NCBI RefSeq assembly: GCF_013409645.1
Contig: NZ_JACCBG010000001.1
Span: 2,163,501 to 2,227,500, forward strand
Direction: 5' to 3'
DNA length: 64,000 nt
From: Nocardioides panaciterrulae
Lineage (GTDB): Bacteria; Actinomycetota; Actinomycetes; Propionibacteriales; Nocardioidaceae
This document shows positions 23,412 through 32,972 of this stretch, in pieces. Under the pieces are notes generated by a model. It was not told the DNA's origin. It worked only from the letters and a program-made list of their open reading frames with translations, and made no database searches. Within the stretch, counting starts at the first letter, position 1. The number at the start of each line of letters is the position of its first letter. The translations under genes were made by a program, and so were the position numbers.

Positions 23412-25307
23412 ATGAACCGTCATGGTCGTCGCCTCAGCGCGTTCTCGGTCGTCGCGCTCACGACGCTGGCCCTCGGGGTCGCCACCGGCCCCGGGTCGAG
23501 CGCGGAGGTCGGCAAGGCCCCGCGAGCCGGCACCGCCGGTCACGCCGCGGGCCAGCAGTCCACCCTCAGCTCGGGCCTCGCGGCCCGGGGCGCCTACAAG
23601 CACGCGGCGAAGTCGCGGAAGAACGGCTACATCAAGCTCGACCTCCTGGCGCTCAACGACTTCCACGGCAACCTGGAGGGCCCCACCGGCTCGATCAACG
23701 GCGTTGCCGCGGGCGGCGCGACGAACCTCGCCCACCTGATCCGCGAACAGCGCAAGATCTCCCGCGCCAACGGCGCCAAGCCGCTGACGGTGGCTGCCGG
23801 CGACCTGATCGGCGCCTCGCCGCTGCTGTCCGCGGCGTTCCACGACGAGCCCACGATCGAGACCATGAACAAGATCGGTCTCCAGGTCAGCGCGGTGGGC
23901 AACCACGAGTTCGACGAGGGCTGGCAGGAGTTGCGCCGGATGGCGAACGGCGGCTGCCTCGACGACGGCGACGGCGCCAACGGCGCCGACTCCTGCCCCG
24001 GCGGCAAGCAGTTCGCGGGCGCCGACTTCCCCTACCTCGGCGCCAACGTCAAGTGGGCGGACCCGTCGGGCCACAAGCGGGACACCGTCTTCCCGGCCAC
24101 CCACATGATGAAGGTGCACGGCGTCAAGGTCGGCTTCATCGGCATGACCCTGGAGGGCACGCCCGCGATCGTGAGCCAGGCCGGCATCCAGGGCCTGCAG
24201 TTCACCGACGAGGTGGAGACCGCGAACGCGCTGGTGCCCGAGCTGCGCGCCCGGGGCGTGGAGTCGATCGTGGTGCTCCTGCACGAGGGCCTGTTCCAGC
24301 GCAAGGACACCTCGGCGTACGACGGCTGCATCGACCCCGACGGCCCGGCGCTCGCGATCGCGCAGCAGCTCAGCCCCGCGATCGACGCCGTGGTCTCCGG
24401 CCACACCCACCAGGCCTACAACTGCGTCGTCCAGGACCCGGAGGGCCAGCCGCGGCTGCTCACCAGCGCCTCGTCGTACGGCAAGATGATCACCAAGCTG
24501 CACCTGCTCATCGACCCGCGGACGCGAGACATCGTGCGGCCGGCCGAGTACGCCCAGAACATGATCGTCCGGGCCGACCCGGACCACTCGTGGTCCCCGA
24601 GCATCGCCAAGCTGATCGCCGGCTACAACACGCTGGTCGAGCCGATCAAGAACGCGGTCATCGGCCACATCGAGGGCGGCGCCACCGTCTCGAGGTCGCC
24701 GGACGCGGACGGCGGTGACTCGCCGCTGGGCAACCTGATCGCCGACTCGCAGAAGGCCGACACGACCGTGGTCCAGGCCGACGGCACCAAGCCGGTGATC
24801 GCGCTGATGAACCCCGGCGGCATCCGCGCCGACCTCGTCCCCGACGCCAACGGCGACGTCACCTACGGGGCGGCGTTCACGGTCCAGCCGTTCAACAACA
24901 ACGTGGTCTCGATGGACCTGACCGGCGCCCAGATCAAGGAGCTGCTCAACGAGCAGTGGAACGGCACCAACGAGGGCAGCGGCCAGAAGATCCTCCAGGT
25001 CTCCGGCCTGAGCTACACCTGGGATCGGTCGGAGGCGGCGCTGCCCACCACCGACGCGCTCGTGGGTGACGTGATGGTCGACGCCGACGGCGACCCGGGC
25101 ACGCCGATGGTGGCGCTGGACGACGCAGCGACCTACCGGGTGGTGGCCAACAGCTTCCTCTCCGACGGTGGCGACAGCTTCGCCACCTTCAAGGACAGCC
25201 AGGACAAGCTGATCGGTGGGCTCGACATCGACTCGCTGCGCACCTACCTCGAGGCGAACAACCCGACGCCGGTCCCGGTGACGGACCGGATCTCCTCGCA
25301 GGACTGA
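23412..25307 (+). CDS. Secreted bifunctional metallophosphatase/5'-nucleotidase
   Basis: 631 residues from ATG 23412, chosen because AAGGAG lies five bases upstream. The N-terminus is a signal peptide (basic NRHGRRLS, then AFSVVALTTLALGVATG). The metallophosphatase domain follows with LLALNDFHGNL, GNHEFDEG and SGHTHQAYNC, the dimetal-binding residues. The C-terminal 5'-nucleotidase domain has GNLIADSQ, MNPGGIRADL and YTWDRS. It should hydrolyse extracellular nucleotides or UDP-sugars (UshA/YfkN type) to supply phosphate and nucleosides. A strong terminator hairpin follows the stop by about 16 bases. Confidence 0.92.
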   Translation: MNRHGRRLSAFSVVALTTLALGVATGPGSSAEVGKAPRAGTAGHAAGQQSTLSSGLAARGAYKHAAKSRKNGYIKLDLLALNDFHGNLEGPTGSINGVAAGGATNLAHLIREQRKISRANGAKPLTVAAGDLIGASPLLSAAFHDEPTIETMNKIGLQVSAVGNHEFDEGWQELRRMANGGCLDDGDGANGADSCPGGKQFAGADFPYLGANVKWADPSGHKRDTVFPATHMMKVHGVKVGFIGMTLEGTPAIVSQAGIQGLQFTDEVETANALVPELRARGVESIVVLLHEGLFQRKDTSAYDGCIDPDGPALAIAQQLSPAIDAVVSGHTHQAYNCVVQDPEGQPRLLTSASSYGKMITKLHLLIDPRTRDIVRPAEYAQNMIVRADPDHSWSPSIAKLIAGYNTLVEPIKNAVIGHIEGGATVSRSPDADGGDSPLGNLIADSQKADTTVVQADGTKPVIALMNPGGIRADLVPDANGDVTYGAAFTVQPFNNNVVSMDLTGAQIKELLNEQWNGTNEGSGQKILQVSGLSYTWDRSEAALPTTDALVGDVMVDADGDPGTPMVALDDAATYRVVANSFLSDGGDSFATFKDSQDKLIGGLDIDSLRTYLEANNPTPVPVTDRISSQD

Positions 25308-25323
25308 TCCACCCCCGCAAGGC

Positions 25324-25358
25324 GACGGGCCCCGCTCCGGATCGGAGCGGGGCCCGTC
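25324..25358 (+). terminator. Terminator hairpin after the 5'-nucleotidase gene
   Basis: A perfect 15-bp GC-rich stem (arms 25324-25338 and 25344-25358) with the five-base loop GGATC. There is no long T tract, as is common in high-GC Actinobacteria. It lies between the convergent nucleotidase and patatin genes and can serve both. Confidence 0.82.
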
Positions 25359-25386
25359 GTACGTGCTGGAGACGGCGGCCGTCGGG

Positions 25387-26223
25387 TCAGGCGGCGACCA
25401 CCTCGGCGGAGGACGCCAGCGCCTCCGCGGCCGCCTGCGCACCGAGCCGGAACAGGTCGGCGGTGTGGCCGAAGTCGAAGACCGGGCCGCAGTCGAAGGT
25501 CTCGTCCAGCTTGCACCGCACGACCTCGACCCCCTCGGGTAGCGACGGCTCGTCCCGGTTCCGCACCGACGCGGCCAGCGACGCGATCAGCACGTCGAGT
25601 GGGTTGCGCAGGTTGCGCATCGTCGTGGGCCGACGCGTCACGTCGAGCACCCAGACCCGGTCGCCGGGACGCGCCACCTCGACCGCACCGGAGAGCGGGA
25701 CGTTCTCCGCGACGCCGGCGTCCACGTGGGTGGAGAGACCGTCCTCGCCGCGCAGCAGCACGGGCGGGAAGATGCCCGGCAACGCCGCCGACGCGGCGAT
25801 CAGGTCGGGGATGTAGCCGTGGTCGTGGTGCACCGCGCGGCCGGTGGTGATGTCGGTCGTGGCCACCCGGACCGGGGTGGGCAGGTTCTCCAGGTGGTAG
25901 GTCGGGACCCACTCCGAGACCAGGCGCCGCAGCCGGTCCGCGGAGAAGAGGTAGGGCCGGCGGCGGAAGACGTTGACCACGACGCTGTGCCGGCGCCCGC
26001 ACAGCGCCTCCTCGCTCATGCCGCACCAGACGTCCTCGAGGTCCGCGATCCCGCGCTCCCCGGGGTGGGCGGCCATGAAGCAGGCGTTGATGGCGCCCAC
26101 CGAGCCGCCGATCAGCATGTCGGGGACGATCCCGGCGTCCCACAGGCCCCGGAGCATCCCCACCTGGCCGGCGCCGCGAGAACCGCCTCCAGACAGGATG
26201 AAGATGTTGCGACGGGTGGACAT
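25387..26223 (-). CDS. Patatin-like phospholipase family protein
   Basis: 278 residues from ATG 26223; the frame is open further to 26400, but GGGGAG precedes 26223 and the conserved domain starts immediately. Patatin features are all present: oxyanion-hole ILSGGGSRGAGQVG, nucleophile elbow GGSVGAINA (GxSxG serine) and the catalytic aspartate in HVDAGVAENVP (DGG/DAG). These lipid acyl hydrolases use a Ser-Asp dyad. No signal peptide is visible. Its promoter region is shared with the divergent secreted-protein gene at 26430. Confidence 0.9.
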   Translation of the reverse strand: MSTRRNIFILSGGGSRGAGQVGMLRGLWDAGIVPDMLIGGSVGAINACFMAAHPGERGIADLEDVWCGMSEEALCGRRHSVVVNVFRRRPYLFSADRLRRLVSEWVPTYHLENLPTPVRVATTDITTGRAVHHDHGYIPDLIAASAALPGIFPPVLLRGEDGLSTHVDAGVAENVPLSGAVEVARPGDRVWVLDVTRRPTTMRNLRNPLDVLIASLAASVRNRDEPSLPEGVEVVRCKLDETFDCGPVFDFGHTADLFRLGAQAAAEALASSAEVVAA

Positions 26224-26429
26224 GTCCGGACTCTCCCCGGTCCGGACGGACTTCAATCCTGCTCTGCCCAGGTCGGGGCCATTCGTTACCGATCCGAGCC
26301 TTACCCAGATCAGGAGATGACGAGCGGCCCCGCACGGGCGTACAGCGGAAGCAGGGGCACGGCCGCACCCCGCCACCAGGTCCGGTGGCGTCTCCGTCAC
26401 CGGTGAGATCGACCGAATCGAGGACGGAC

Positions 26430-26870
26430 ATGAAGATCCGAACGGCAGCCGCGCTGCTCGCCCTGACCGCTCCGACCGTCGCCGGAGCCGCGGTCCTGCA
26501 GGACTCCGCGACGGCGCAACCGGTCACCCACACCGCGCACCTCGTCCTGTACGAGACCGCGAGCCACAACCTCGGCAGGACTCACTTCGTCGGCACCGAC
26601 CGAGTGACCGACGCGGCCTCGGGCCGGACCGTCGGCTACGACACCATCACCGGCCACTTCTTCCCGAAGCAGAAGACGGCCAGGATCCAGGCCGCCTTCG
26701 CGTTCCGCGGCGGGATCGTGGTGGCCAAGGTGCACCTCGTCGACGGCGGACCGAAGTTCCGGGGACGCATCGTCGCGGCGACCGGAGCGTACGACGGCGC
26801 CACCGGCACCGTCTCCGGACACGAGGGGAAGGGGAAGCGCACCTTCGTCACGCTCACCTGGACCAAGTGA
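26430..26870 (+). CDS. Secreted allene-oxide-cyclase-like barrel protein
   Basis: 146 residues with a clear signal peptide (KIRTAAALLALTAPTVAGAA). The mature part has HLVLYETASHNLG, GYDTITGHFF, AFAFRGGIVVAKVHL and IVAATGAYDGATGTVSGHE, a pattern of the AOC/dirigent-like beta-barrel proteins found in many Streptomyces and Nocardioides. The GxYxGAxGxVxxxE-like stretch is the best marker. Bacterial members have no established enzyme activity. AGGACGG lies just upstream of ATG 26430. It is divergent from the patatin gene. Confidence 0.72.
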   Translation: MKIRTAAALLALTAPTVAGAAVLQDSATAQPVTHTAHLVLYETASHNLGRTHFVGTDRVTDAASGRTVGYDTITGHFFPKQKTARIQAAFAFRGGIVVAKVHLVDGGPKFRGRIVAATGAYDGATGTVSGHEGKGKRTFVTLTWTK

Positions 26871-26880
26871 GCGTGCCGGC

Positions 26881-27129
26881 TCACGCCTGGACGGGCACCT
26901 CGTAGACGTTGTCGGCGCGGTGCCCCGCCCGCTCGTGGATGCGCTGGACGGCCTCGGCACTCGGCGCCTCGGACAGGCAGAACACCATGCCGGACTCCGG
27001 GTCCGCCCAGGCGTGCTTGAAGTTGACGTGTTCGTCGCCCTGGATCGCGAGGTCCGCGTTGTGGGCCTCCATCAGCCCCTCGGGGGTCACCCCGGCCATC
27101 CCGGTGTGGACGTCCATGAACTCAGGCAT
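26881..27129 (-). CDS. DUF4242 protein, SCO4226-like nickel-binding family
   Basis: 82 residues from ATG 27129, with AAAGGAAA five bases upstream. It is a small ferredoxin-like-fold protein: EFMDVHTGMAGVTPEGL, NFKHAWADPESGMVFCLSEAP and IHERAGHRADNVYEV. The SCO4226 protein of Streptomyces coelicolor of this family binds nickel, and the histidines here are compatible. Physiological role unknown. It is convergent with the barrel protein gene, with a ten-base gap. Confidence 0.85.
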   Translation of the reverse strand: MPEFMDVHTGMAGVTPEGLMEAHNADLAIQGDEHVNFKHAWADPESGMVFCLSEAPSAEAVQRIHERAGHRADNVYEVPVQA

Positions 27130-27275
27130 GTCGTTTCCTTTCGGACGGTGTTCCCGGCCACTGTCATACGGCCGCTGTGCTCTGGCCACTGTGCTCTGGT
27201 CGAGCGCGGGCGCGACAGGGCCTTGTGGCCCGGTCGCGGGCCGGCCCCGACCGCCGGCCGTGACACCCTGGGGCC

Positions 27276-28058
27276 GTGGAGATCCTGCCTGCCGACCGGC
27301 CCGGCGCGTTCGTGGTCCGGGTCGACGGGGCGGACCAGTCCCTGGTCGACCTCGGGGACCCGACCCGGCTCGACTTCGACTACGTGCGCCGGATGGGCGA
27401 CGTCCTCGACGCGTGGCAGCCGGAGGGCGAACCGGTGCGCATCGTCCACGTCGGCGGAGCCGGGCTCACGCTGCCGCGCTACGTCGCCGCCACCCGTCCG
27501 CGCTCCGCCCAGGTCGTGCTGGAGCCCGACCTCCGACTGACCGAGCACGTGCGCGAGGAGCTGCCGCTCCCCCGCCGCAGCGGCATCAAGGTCCGCGCGG
27601 TCGACGGCCGGGCCGGGACCGCCGCGCTGCGGGCGGAGAGCCACGACCTCGTGGTGGTCGACGCGTTCGCCGCCGCGCGGGTGCCCGCCGAGCTCGTCAC
27701 CGTCGAGTACGCCGCGTCCGCGGCCCGGGCCCTGGCCCCCGCCGGCTGGCTGCTGATGAACCTGACCGACCGGGCCCCCTTCACCTGGACCCGCCGGGTG
27801 GTGGCCGCGGTCCGCACCGTCCTCCCCGACCTGGTGCTGAGCGCCGAACCTGCCACCCTGCGCGGCCGCCGCTTCGGCAACCTGCTCCTGGTGGCCGGCC
27901 GCCGGGGCGTCCCGGCGGCGGCGCTGCGCAGCCGCACCGCGACCTCCGGGCTGCCCTACCGGGTGCTCGCCGGCGGCGAGCTGGACAGCTCCTTCGGGGG
28001 CGGCCGGCCGTTCACCGAGGACGACTGCGCCCCGTCGCCGCTGCCCGGGGACCGTTAG
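27276..28058 (+). CDS. Spermidine-synthase-like SAM-dependent methyltransferase fold protein
   Basis: 260 residues from GTG 27276. The Rossmann core is recognisable: EPVRIVHVGGAGLTLPRYV, VVLEPDLRLTEHVREEL, then HDLVVVDAFAAARVPAELVT and GWLLMNLTD. This matches the spermidine synthase-like family common in Actinobacteria, most of which have no known polyamine activity and lack the membrane domain. It is convergent with der, ending 12 bases from it. A true spermidine synthase role is not claimed. Confidence 0.82.
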   Translation: MEILPADRPGAFVVRVDGADQSLVDLGDPTRLDFDYVRRMGDVLDAWQPEGEPVRIVHVGGAGLTLPRYVAATRPRSAQVVLEPDLRLTEHVREELPLPRRSGIKVRAVDGRAGTAALRAESHDLVVVDAFAAARVPAELVTVEYAASAARALAPAGWLLMNLTDRAPFTWTRRVVAAVRTVLPDLVLSAEPATLRGRRFGNLLLVAGRRGVPAAALRSRTATSGLPYRVLAGGELDSSFGGGRPFTEDDCAPSPLPGDR

Positions 28059-28070
28059 CCGGGCCGGCGC

Positions 28071-29450
28071 TCAGCGGCGGCGCTTCTCCCGCGGCCGCTG
28101 CTGCAGCACGATCGGCGTGCCGACGAAGCCGAACTCCTCGCGCAGCCGACGCTCGACGTACCGCTCGTAGGAGGCCTCGAGCTTGCCGCTGGTGAACAGC
28201 ACGAACATCGGGGGCGCGACCGACGGCTGGGTCCCGAACAGGATCTTCGGCTGCTTGCCGCCGCGCACCGGGTGGGGGTGCTCGGCGACCAGGCGGCCGA
28301 GGAAGCCGTTCAGCGCACCGGTGGTGATCCGGGTCTCCCAGCCCTCGAGCGCCTTGTCGAGCGCCGGCACCAGCCGGTCGACGTGCCAGCCGGTGCGGGC
28401 GGTGACGTTGATCCGGGGCGCCCACTGCACCTGGACCAGCTCGCGCTCGATCTCGCGCTCGAGGTAGTAGCGGCGCTCCTCGTCGACCAGGTCCCACTTG
28501 TTGAACGCGATCACCAGGGCCCGTCCGGACTCCCGGACGGTCTGGATGATCCGCAGGTCCTGCTCGGAGATCGACTGGCCGCCGTCGATGACCAGCACCG
28601 CCACCTCGGCGCGGTCGATGGCGGTCGAGGTGCGCAGCGACGCGTAGTACTCGTGGCCGGAGGCCTCCTTGACCCGCTTGCGGATGCCGGCGGTGTCGAT
28701 GAACCGCCAGGTGCGCCCGCCGAGCTGGACCAGCTCGTCGACCGGGTCCACGGTGGTGCCGGCGACGTTGTCGACGACGACCCGGTCCTCCCCCGCCAGC
28801 TTGTTCAGCAGCGAGGACTTGCCGACGTTGGGCTTGCCGACGATCGCGATCCGTCGCGGCCCACGGACCTCGGCGTCGCGCTCGGGCGGCGGCTCCGGCA
28901 GGGCCGCGAGCACGGCATCGAGCATGTCGCCCGAGCCGCGCCCGTGCAGTGCGGACACCGGGAACGGCTCGCCGAGGCCGAGGTTCCACAGGCCGTAGGC
29001 CTCGGCCTCGGTGCGCTGGTCGTCGACCTTGTTGGCCGCGAGCACCACGGGCTTGCCCGAGCGGCGCAGGATCTTCACCACCGCCTCGTCGGCGTCGGTG
29101 ATCCCGACGGTGGCGTCGACCACGAACAGCACCGCGTCGGCCAGGGTCACCGCGATCTCGGCCTGCCCGGCGATCCGCTCCGCCAGGCCCCGGGCGTCGG
29201 GGTCCCAGCCACCGGTGTCGACCACCGTGAACGCCCGGCCGCTCCAGTTCGCGTCGTAGGAGACACGGTCGCGGGTGACGCCGGGGACGTCCTCGACGAC
29301 CGCCTCCCGGCGGCCGATGATCCGGTTGACCAGCGTCGACTTCCCGACGTTGGGCCGGCCGACGACGGCGAGCACGGGCACCGGCCCGAGCGCCTCCGGC
29401 TCGGCGGTCGCCGTCCCGTCGGGGGTGGGCAGGTCGTGACCGTCGGTCAT
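28071..29450 (-). CDS. der: Ribosome biogenesis GTPase Der (EngA)
   Basis: 459 residues with two consecutive GTPase domains and a KH-like C-terminus, the unique Der architecture. The first G1 motif is [12 protein letters not shown] with DTGGWD, NKVD; the second is [12 protein letters not shown] with DTAGIRKR and FNKWDLVD. Der is required for 50S subunit assembly. ATG 29450 has GAGGAG six bases upstream and overlaps the stop of the acyltransferase gene by four bases, the last step of a tyrA-cmk-plsC-der chain. Confidence 0.96.
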   Translation of the reverse strand: MTDGHDLPTPDGTATAEPEALGPVPVLAVVGRPNVGKSTLVNRIIGRREAVVEDVPGVTRDRVSYDANWSGRAFTVVDTGGWDPDARGLAERIAGQAEIAVTLADAVLFVVDATVGITDADEAVVKILRRSGKPVVLAANKVDDQRTEAEAYGLWNLGLGEPFPVSALHGRGSGDMLDAVLAALPEPPPERDAEVRGPRRIAIVGKPNVGKSSLLNKLAGEDRVVVDNVAGTTVDPVDELVQLGGRTWRFIDTAGIRKRVKEASGHEYYASLRTSTAIDRAEVAVLVIDGGQSISEQDLRIIQTVRESGRALVIAFNKWDLVDEERRYYLEREIERELVQVQWAPRINVTARTGWHVDRLVPALDKALEGWETRITTGALNGFLGRLVAEHPHPVRGGKQPKILFGTQPSVAPPMFVLFTSGKLEASYERYVERRLREEFGFVGTPIVLQQRPREKRRR

Positions 29451-30229
29451 GGTGCTCCTCGTTCGGTGATCCCGGTGGCCGGGTCGGGCTCGATCTCAGC
29501 AGTGGGCAGCGGACCCGGCAGCTCACGGCCGGTCGACGTGCGGGCACGGTCCAGGTGGACCAGCATCTGCTCCCGGAGGAACACCGAGCCCTGCTCGACT
29601 TGTTCCCGGGTCCGCGGCCACGGCGTGGCGGGCAGGGTGCTGACGGGTCCGAACACGAGGTCGACGACCCCACCGCGGGCGGGCAGGGCGTCGCTGTGCC
29701 CGCCGGGCTCGCGGGTGCCGAACATCACGACCGGGACCACGGGCGCGCCGGAGACCAGCGCGAAGTACGCCGCGCCGCGGTGGAACCGGTCCAGCTCACC
29801 GCTCCCCCGCCGCCCCTCGGGGAAGATGCCGACCGCGTTCCCCTCGCGGAGCACCCGCACGCAGGCCTTCACGGCGGCCGGGTCGGTGTGGAAGCGATCC
29901 AGCCGGATCTGGCCGGATGCCCGGAGCACGCCGCCCAGGGGACCGGCGAACATCTCCTTCTTGGTCAGGGTGTGCACCGGCCGGGGCGCGAAGATCGCCA
30001 GCAGCGGGCCGTCGGCGACGCCGACGTGGTTGCTGACGAAGATCACCGGCCCCGACGCGGGGACCTGCTCGGTCCCGTGCACGCGGACGCCGAAGCGACG
30101 GCGGACCACCGGGCGCGCCCACCGCCGCAGCGGCGAGTGCAGCAGCCACCGCGCGGGATGGCGGGTCCGGTCGCTGCGCGGCAGGTCGGTGTGCGAGCCG
30201 TGGGCCGGGCCGATCGTGGCGACGCTCAC
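29447..30229 (-). CDS. plsC: 1-acyl-sn-glycerol-3-phosphate acyltransferase (PlsC family)
   Basis: 260 residues from GTG 30229, whose codon overlaps the stop of cmk; a longer open frame upstream lies over cmk. The acyltransferase motif I is [12 protein letters not shown] (H-x4-D) and motif III is [13 protein letters not shown]. Motif II-like IRLDRFHTD lies between. It should transfer an acyl chain to lysophosphatidate or a related acceptor at the membrane. Position between cmk and der is conserved in Actinobacteria. Confidence 0.88.
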   Translation of the reverse strand: MSVATIGPAHGSHTDLPRSDRTRHPARWLLHSPLRRWARPVVRRRFGVRVHGTEQVPASGPVIFVSNHVGVADGPLLAIFAPRPVHTLTKKEMFAGPLGGVLRASGQIRLDRFHTDPAAVKACVRVLREGNAVGIFPEGRRGSGELDRFHRGAAYFALVSGAPVVPVVMFGTREPGGHSDALPARGGVVDLVFGPVSTLPATPWPRTREQVEQGSVFLREQMLVHLDRARTSTGRELPGPLPTAEIEPDPATGITERGAP

Positions 30230-30954
30230 GCGCGCGCCTCCACCGCCTCCACGAGGTCGACCACCAGGCCGATCACCTCGTCGAGGCTGTACGGCGTGGT
30301 GTCGATGTGGACCGCGCCGTCCGCCATCACCAGCGGCGCGGTCGCGCGACCCGAGTCGATCCGGTCGCGGGCCAGCAGCGATTCGCGGGTGGCGGCGACG
30401 TCGGCGGCCCCCACCTCCGCGGCCCGCCGGGCGGCCCGGGCGGCGGGGTCGGCGCTCAGGTAGACCTTGACGGGGGCGTCGGGGGCCACCACCGAGCCGA
30501 TGTCGCGCCCCTCGACCACGATCCCGTCGCCGGCTGCGGCGATCACCTCGCGCTGCAGGCGCAGCAGCCGGGACCGGACGGCGGGCACCGCGCTGACCGG
30601 CGAGACCGCGGCGTTCACCGCGTCGCTGCGGATGGGGCCGGCCACGTCGGCGTCGTCCACCGCGATGGTCGGCGCCTGCGGGTCGGTGCCGGACGCGATC
30701 GACGGCTCCTCGACCCGCGCGGCGACCGCGGCGGGGTCGTGCACGTCGACGCCGTGCTGCAGCATCCACCAGGTCATCGCGCGGAACATCGCACCGGTGT
30801 CGAGGTAGCGCAGGCCGAGCCGGGTCGCGACGCCCCGCGACGTGCTCGACTTGCCGGAGCCGGAGGTGCCGTCGATCGCGACGACCAGGCCCGGCCCCTG
30901 GTGGGACGTCGGGTCGCCGACGGGTCGGCCGGGGGTGGGCGCGCTGCTGGACAC
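30226..30954 (-). CDS. cmk: (d)CMP kinase
   Basis: 242 residues. The P-loop is AIDGTSGSGKSSTSRG near the N-terminus, followed by LDTGAMFRAMTWW, a CMP-binding region with VVEGRDIGSVV, and LSADPAARAARRA. The LID-like segment ATRESLLARDRIDSGRAT is complete. It phosphorylates CMP and dCMP to diphosphates. The start is GTG 30954 without a strong Shine-Dalgarno. It precedes plsC and der in the same direction. Confidence 0.95.
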   Translation of the reverse strand: MSSSAPTPGRPVGDPTSHQGPGLVVAIDGTSGSGKSSTSRGVATRLGLRYLDTGAMFRAMTWWMLQHGVDVHDPAAVAARVEEPSIASGTDPQAPTIAVDDADVAGPIRSDAVNAAVSPVSAVPAVRSRLLRLQREVIAAAGDGIVVEGRDIGSVVAPDAPVKVYLSADPAARAARRAAEVGAADVAATRESLLARDRIDSGRATAPLVMADGAVHIDTTPYSLDEVIGLVVDLVEAVEARA

Positions 30955-31021
30955 GGGAGTGGCTCTCCTCGAACGGGGACGGTGCGACGCCGGGGTCGCC
31001 GTACGTCGTTCGGGCCGCAGC

Positions 31022-32101
31022 CTACCTGTGGGTCACCCAGTTGCGGGACTCGAGAGAGTCCGCCAGCAGCTCCGCGCGGGACTCCTCGACCACGAGCTCG
31101 ACCAGGCCGACCGGCCGACCGGGGTCGTGGTCGATGTGCACGTCCTCGATGTTGACGCCGATCTCGCCGGCGTCCGCGAACAGCCGGGCCAGCTCGCCGG
31201 GGTGGTCGGGCACCGCCACGAAGACCGACTCGGTCGGCCGGGGCGGCCCGCCGTGCTTGCCGGGGATCGCGAGGGTGCCGCGCACGCCACGGTCGAGCAG
31301 GTCGACCACGCCGTCGCGCTCGTCCCGCTCGATGGCGGAGATGAGCGCGTCCAGGTCCCCCCGCACCTCGCCGAGCAGGCGCAGGACCGCCGCGGCGTTG
31401 CCGGACACGATCTGCTGCCACAGTCCCGGGTCACCGGCGGCGATGCGGGTGACGTCGCGGACCCCCTGCCCCGACAGCGCCAGGTGCTCGGCCGGCGCCC
31501 CGGCCAGCCGGCCGGCGGCCAGGACCGACATCAGGTGTGGCAGGTGCGAGGTCCGCGCGACGGCCAGGTCGTGCTCCTCGGGGGTCATCCGGACCGGCGT
31601 GGCGCCGCACAGCTCGGCGAGCGCCGTCACCGCGGCGACGGCCGCGGGGTCGGCCCCGGGATGCGGCGCGATGGCCCAGGGCCGCCCGTCGAACAGTGAG
31701 GCCGAGCCCGCCAGCGGCCCGGACCGCTCCGAACCGGCCATCGGGTGCGACCCGACGTAGCGGGCCAGGCCGGCGACCCGTTTCTCCCGCAGCTCGGCCA
31801 GGGGCGCGGTCTTGACGCTGCCGACGTCGGTGACCACGGCCTCCGGGTGCTCCTCGAGGGCGCGCGCCACCTCCGGGCCGAGCAGGTCGGGCGGAACCGC
31901 CACCACCACCAGCGCTGGGCTCGCGTCGGCCGGCACCGGGACACCGGCACCGAGGCCGCTGGCGGTGCGCACGTGCTCGCTCGCCACGTCGGCCAGCCAG
32001 ACCGTCACGTCGTGGCGTCGCAGCGCCAGGCCGATCGAGGTGCCGAGCAGGCCCGACCCCACCACCAGCACCGGCCCCGCTGGCCCCGCCACCGCCGTCA
32101 C
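31022..32101 (-). CDS. tyrA: Prephenate dehydrogenase
   Basis: 359 residues from GTG 32101 (GAGAGG seven bases upstream); the longer frame to 32245 overlaps the rRNA pseudouridine synthase gene. The Rossmann motif VVGSGLLGTSIGLAL is followed by VTDVGSVK, YVGSHPMAGSERSGP (the catalytic His region) and ARTSHLPHLMSVLA. A C-terminal ACT domain (VFVAVPDHPGELARLFADAG) suggests feedback control by tyrosine. It oxidatively decarboxylates prephenate to 4-hydroxyphenylpyruvate in tyrosine biosynthesis. Its stop is 67 bases before cmk. Confidence 0.93.
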   Translation of the reverse strand: MTAVAGPAGPVLVVGSGLLGTSIGLALRRHDVTVWLADVASEHVRTASGLGAGVPVPADASPALVVVAVPPDLLGPEVARALEEHPEAVVTDVGSVKTAPLAELREKRVAGLARYVGSHPMAGSERSGPLAGSASLFDGRPWAIAPHPGADPAAVAAVTALAELCGATPVRMTPEEHDLAVARTSHLPHLMSVLAAGRLAGAPAEHLALSGQGVRDVTRIAAGDPGLWQQIVSGNAAAVLRLLGEVRGDLDALISAIERDERDGVVDLLDRGVRGTLAIPGKHGGPPRPTESVFVAVPDHPGELARLFADAGEIGVNIEDVHIDHDPGRPVGLVELVVEESRAELLADSLESRNWVTHR

Positions 32102-32192
32102 GAGCACACCTCTCGGCTCCGTCTCCTCGACCCTGGACGGGCCAAGGCTAACGAGGCGCGCGACGCAGCGGTCGGCGCGCTCGGCGGGCGGA

Positions 32193-32972
32193 CTACATCT
32201 GGGCGCTGTCCAGCAGCGTGCCGAGCTCCTCGCGGGTGAGCTCACGCAGCTCGCCCACCCCGAGCCCCTGGAGCTGGACCGGGCCGATGGCGGTGCGCGT
32301 GAGCCGGCGTACAGGGTGCCCGACGTGGTCCAACAGGCGCCTGACGATCCGGTTGCGGCCCTCGTGGATGACCAGCTCCACGATCGAGCGCTCGGGACGG
32401 CCCCCGCGGCCCGGCGTGGTGCCGACCAGCCGGGCCTGCGAGACCGTGACCGGGCCGTCCTCGAGGGTGACGCCCTCCAGCAGCCTGCCGACGGTGGCCT
32501 TGCGGACCTCGCCCTCGACCTCGGCGACGTAGGTCTTGTCGACCTCGTAGGACGGGTGCGCCATCCGGTGGGCGAAGTCGCCGTCGTTGGTGAGCAGCAG
32601 CAGCCCGGAGGTGTCGGTGTCGAGCCGGCCGACGTGGAAGAGGCGCTCGGGACGGTCGGCCACGAGGTCGGAGAGGGTACGCCGGCCCTCGGGGTCGGAC
32701 ATCGTGGAGACGACGCCCCGGGGCTTGTTCAACACCAGGTAGACGTTCGGCGACACCGGAGGCAGCCGCTTGCCCGCGACCCGGATCACCGCGGTGCGCG
32801 GGTCGACCTTGGTGCCGAGCCGGGTGACGACCTCGCCGTCGACCTCGACCCGGCCCTCGAGCATCAGCTCCTCGCACTTGCGCCGCGAGGCGACGCCCGA
32901 CATCGCGAGCAGCTTCTGCAGCCGGATCAGGCCGTCCTCGCCGATGGGGAGGTCGGGGTGGTGCTCGCTCAC
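32193..32972 (-). CDS. rluB: rRNA pseudouridine synthase (RluB/RsuA family)
   Basis: 259 residues. The N-terminal S4 RNA-binding domain reads RLQKLLAMSGVASRRKCEELM. The catalytic core contains LVLNKPRGVVST and FHVGRLDTDTSGLLLLTNDG, where the aspartate in GRLDxxTxG is the nucleophile. The family makes pseudouridine in 23S or 16S rRNA; RluB-like activity (23S position 2605) is the usual inference. Its ATG overlaps the stop of scpB by four bases, as in mycobacteria (Rv1711). Confidence 0.92.
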   Translation of the reverse strand: MSEHHPDLPIGEDGLIRLQKLLAMSGVASRRKCEELMLEGRVEVDGEVVTRLGTKVDPRTAVIRVAGKRLPPVSPNVYLVLNKPRGVVSTMSDPEGRRTLSDLVADRPERLFHVGRLDTDTSGLLLLTNDGDFAHRMAHPSYEVDKTYVAEVEGEVRKATVGRLLEGVTLEDGPVTVSQARLVGTTPGRGGRPERSIVELVIHEGRNRIVRRLLDHVGHPVRRLTRTAIGPVQLQGLGVGELRELTREELGTLLDSAQM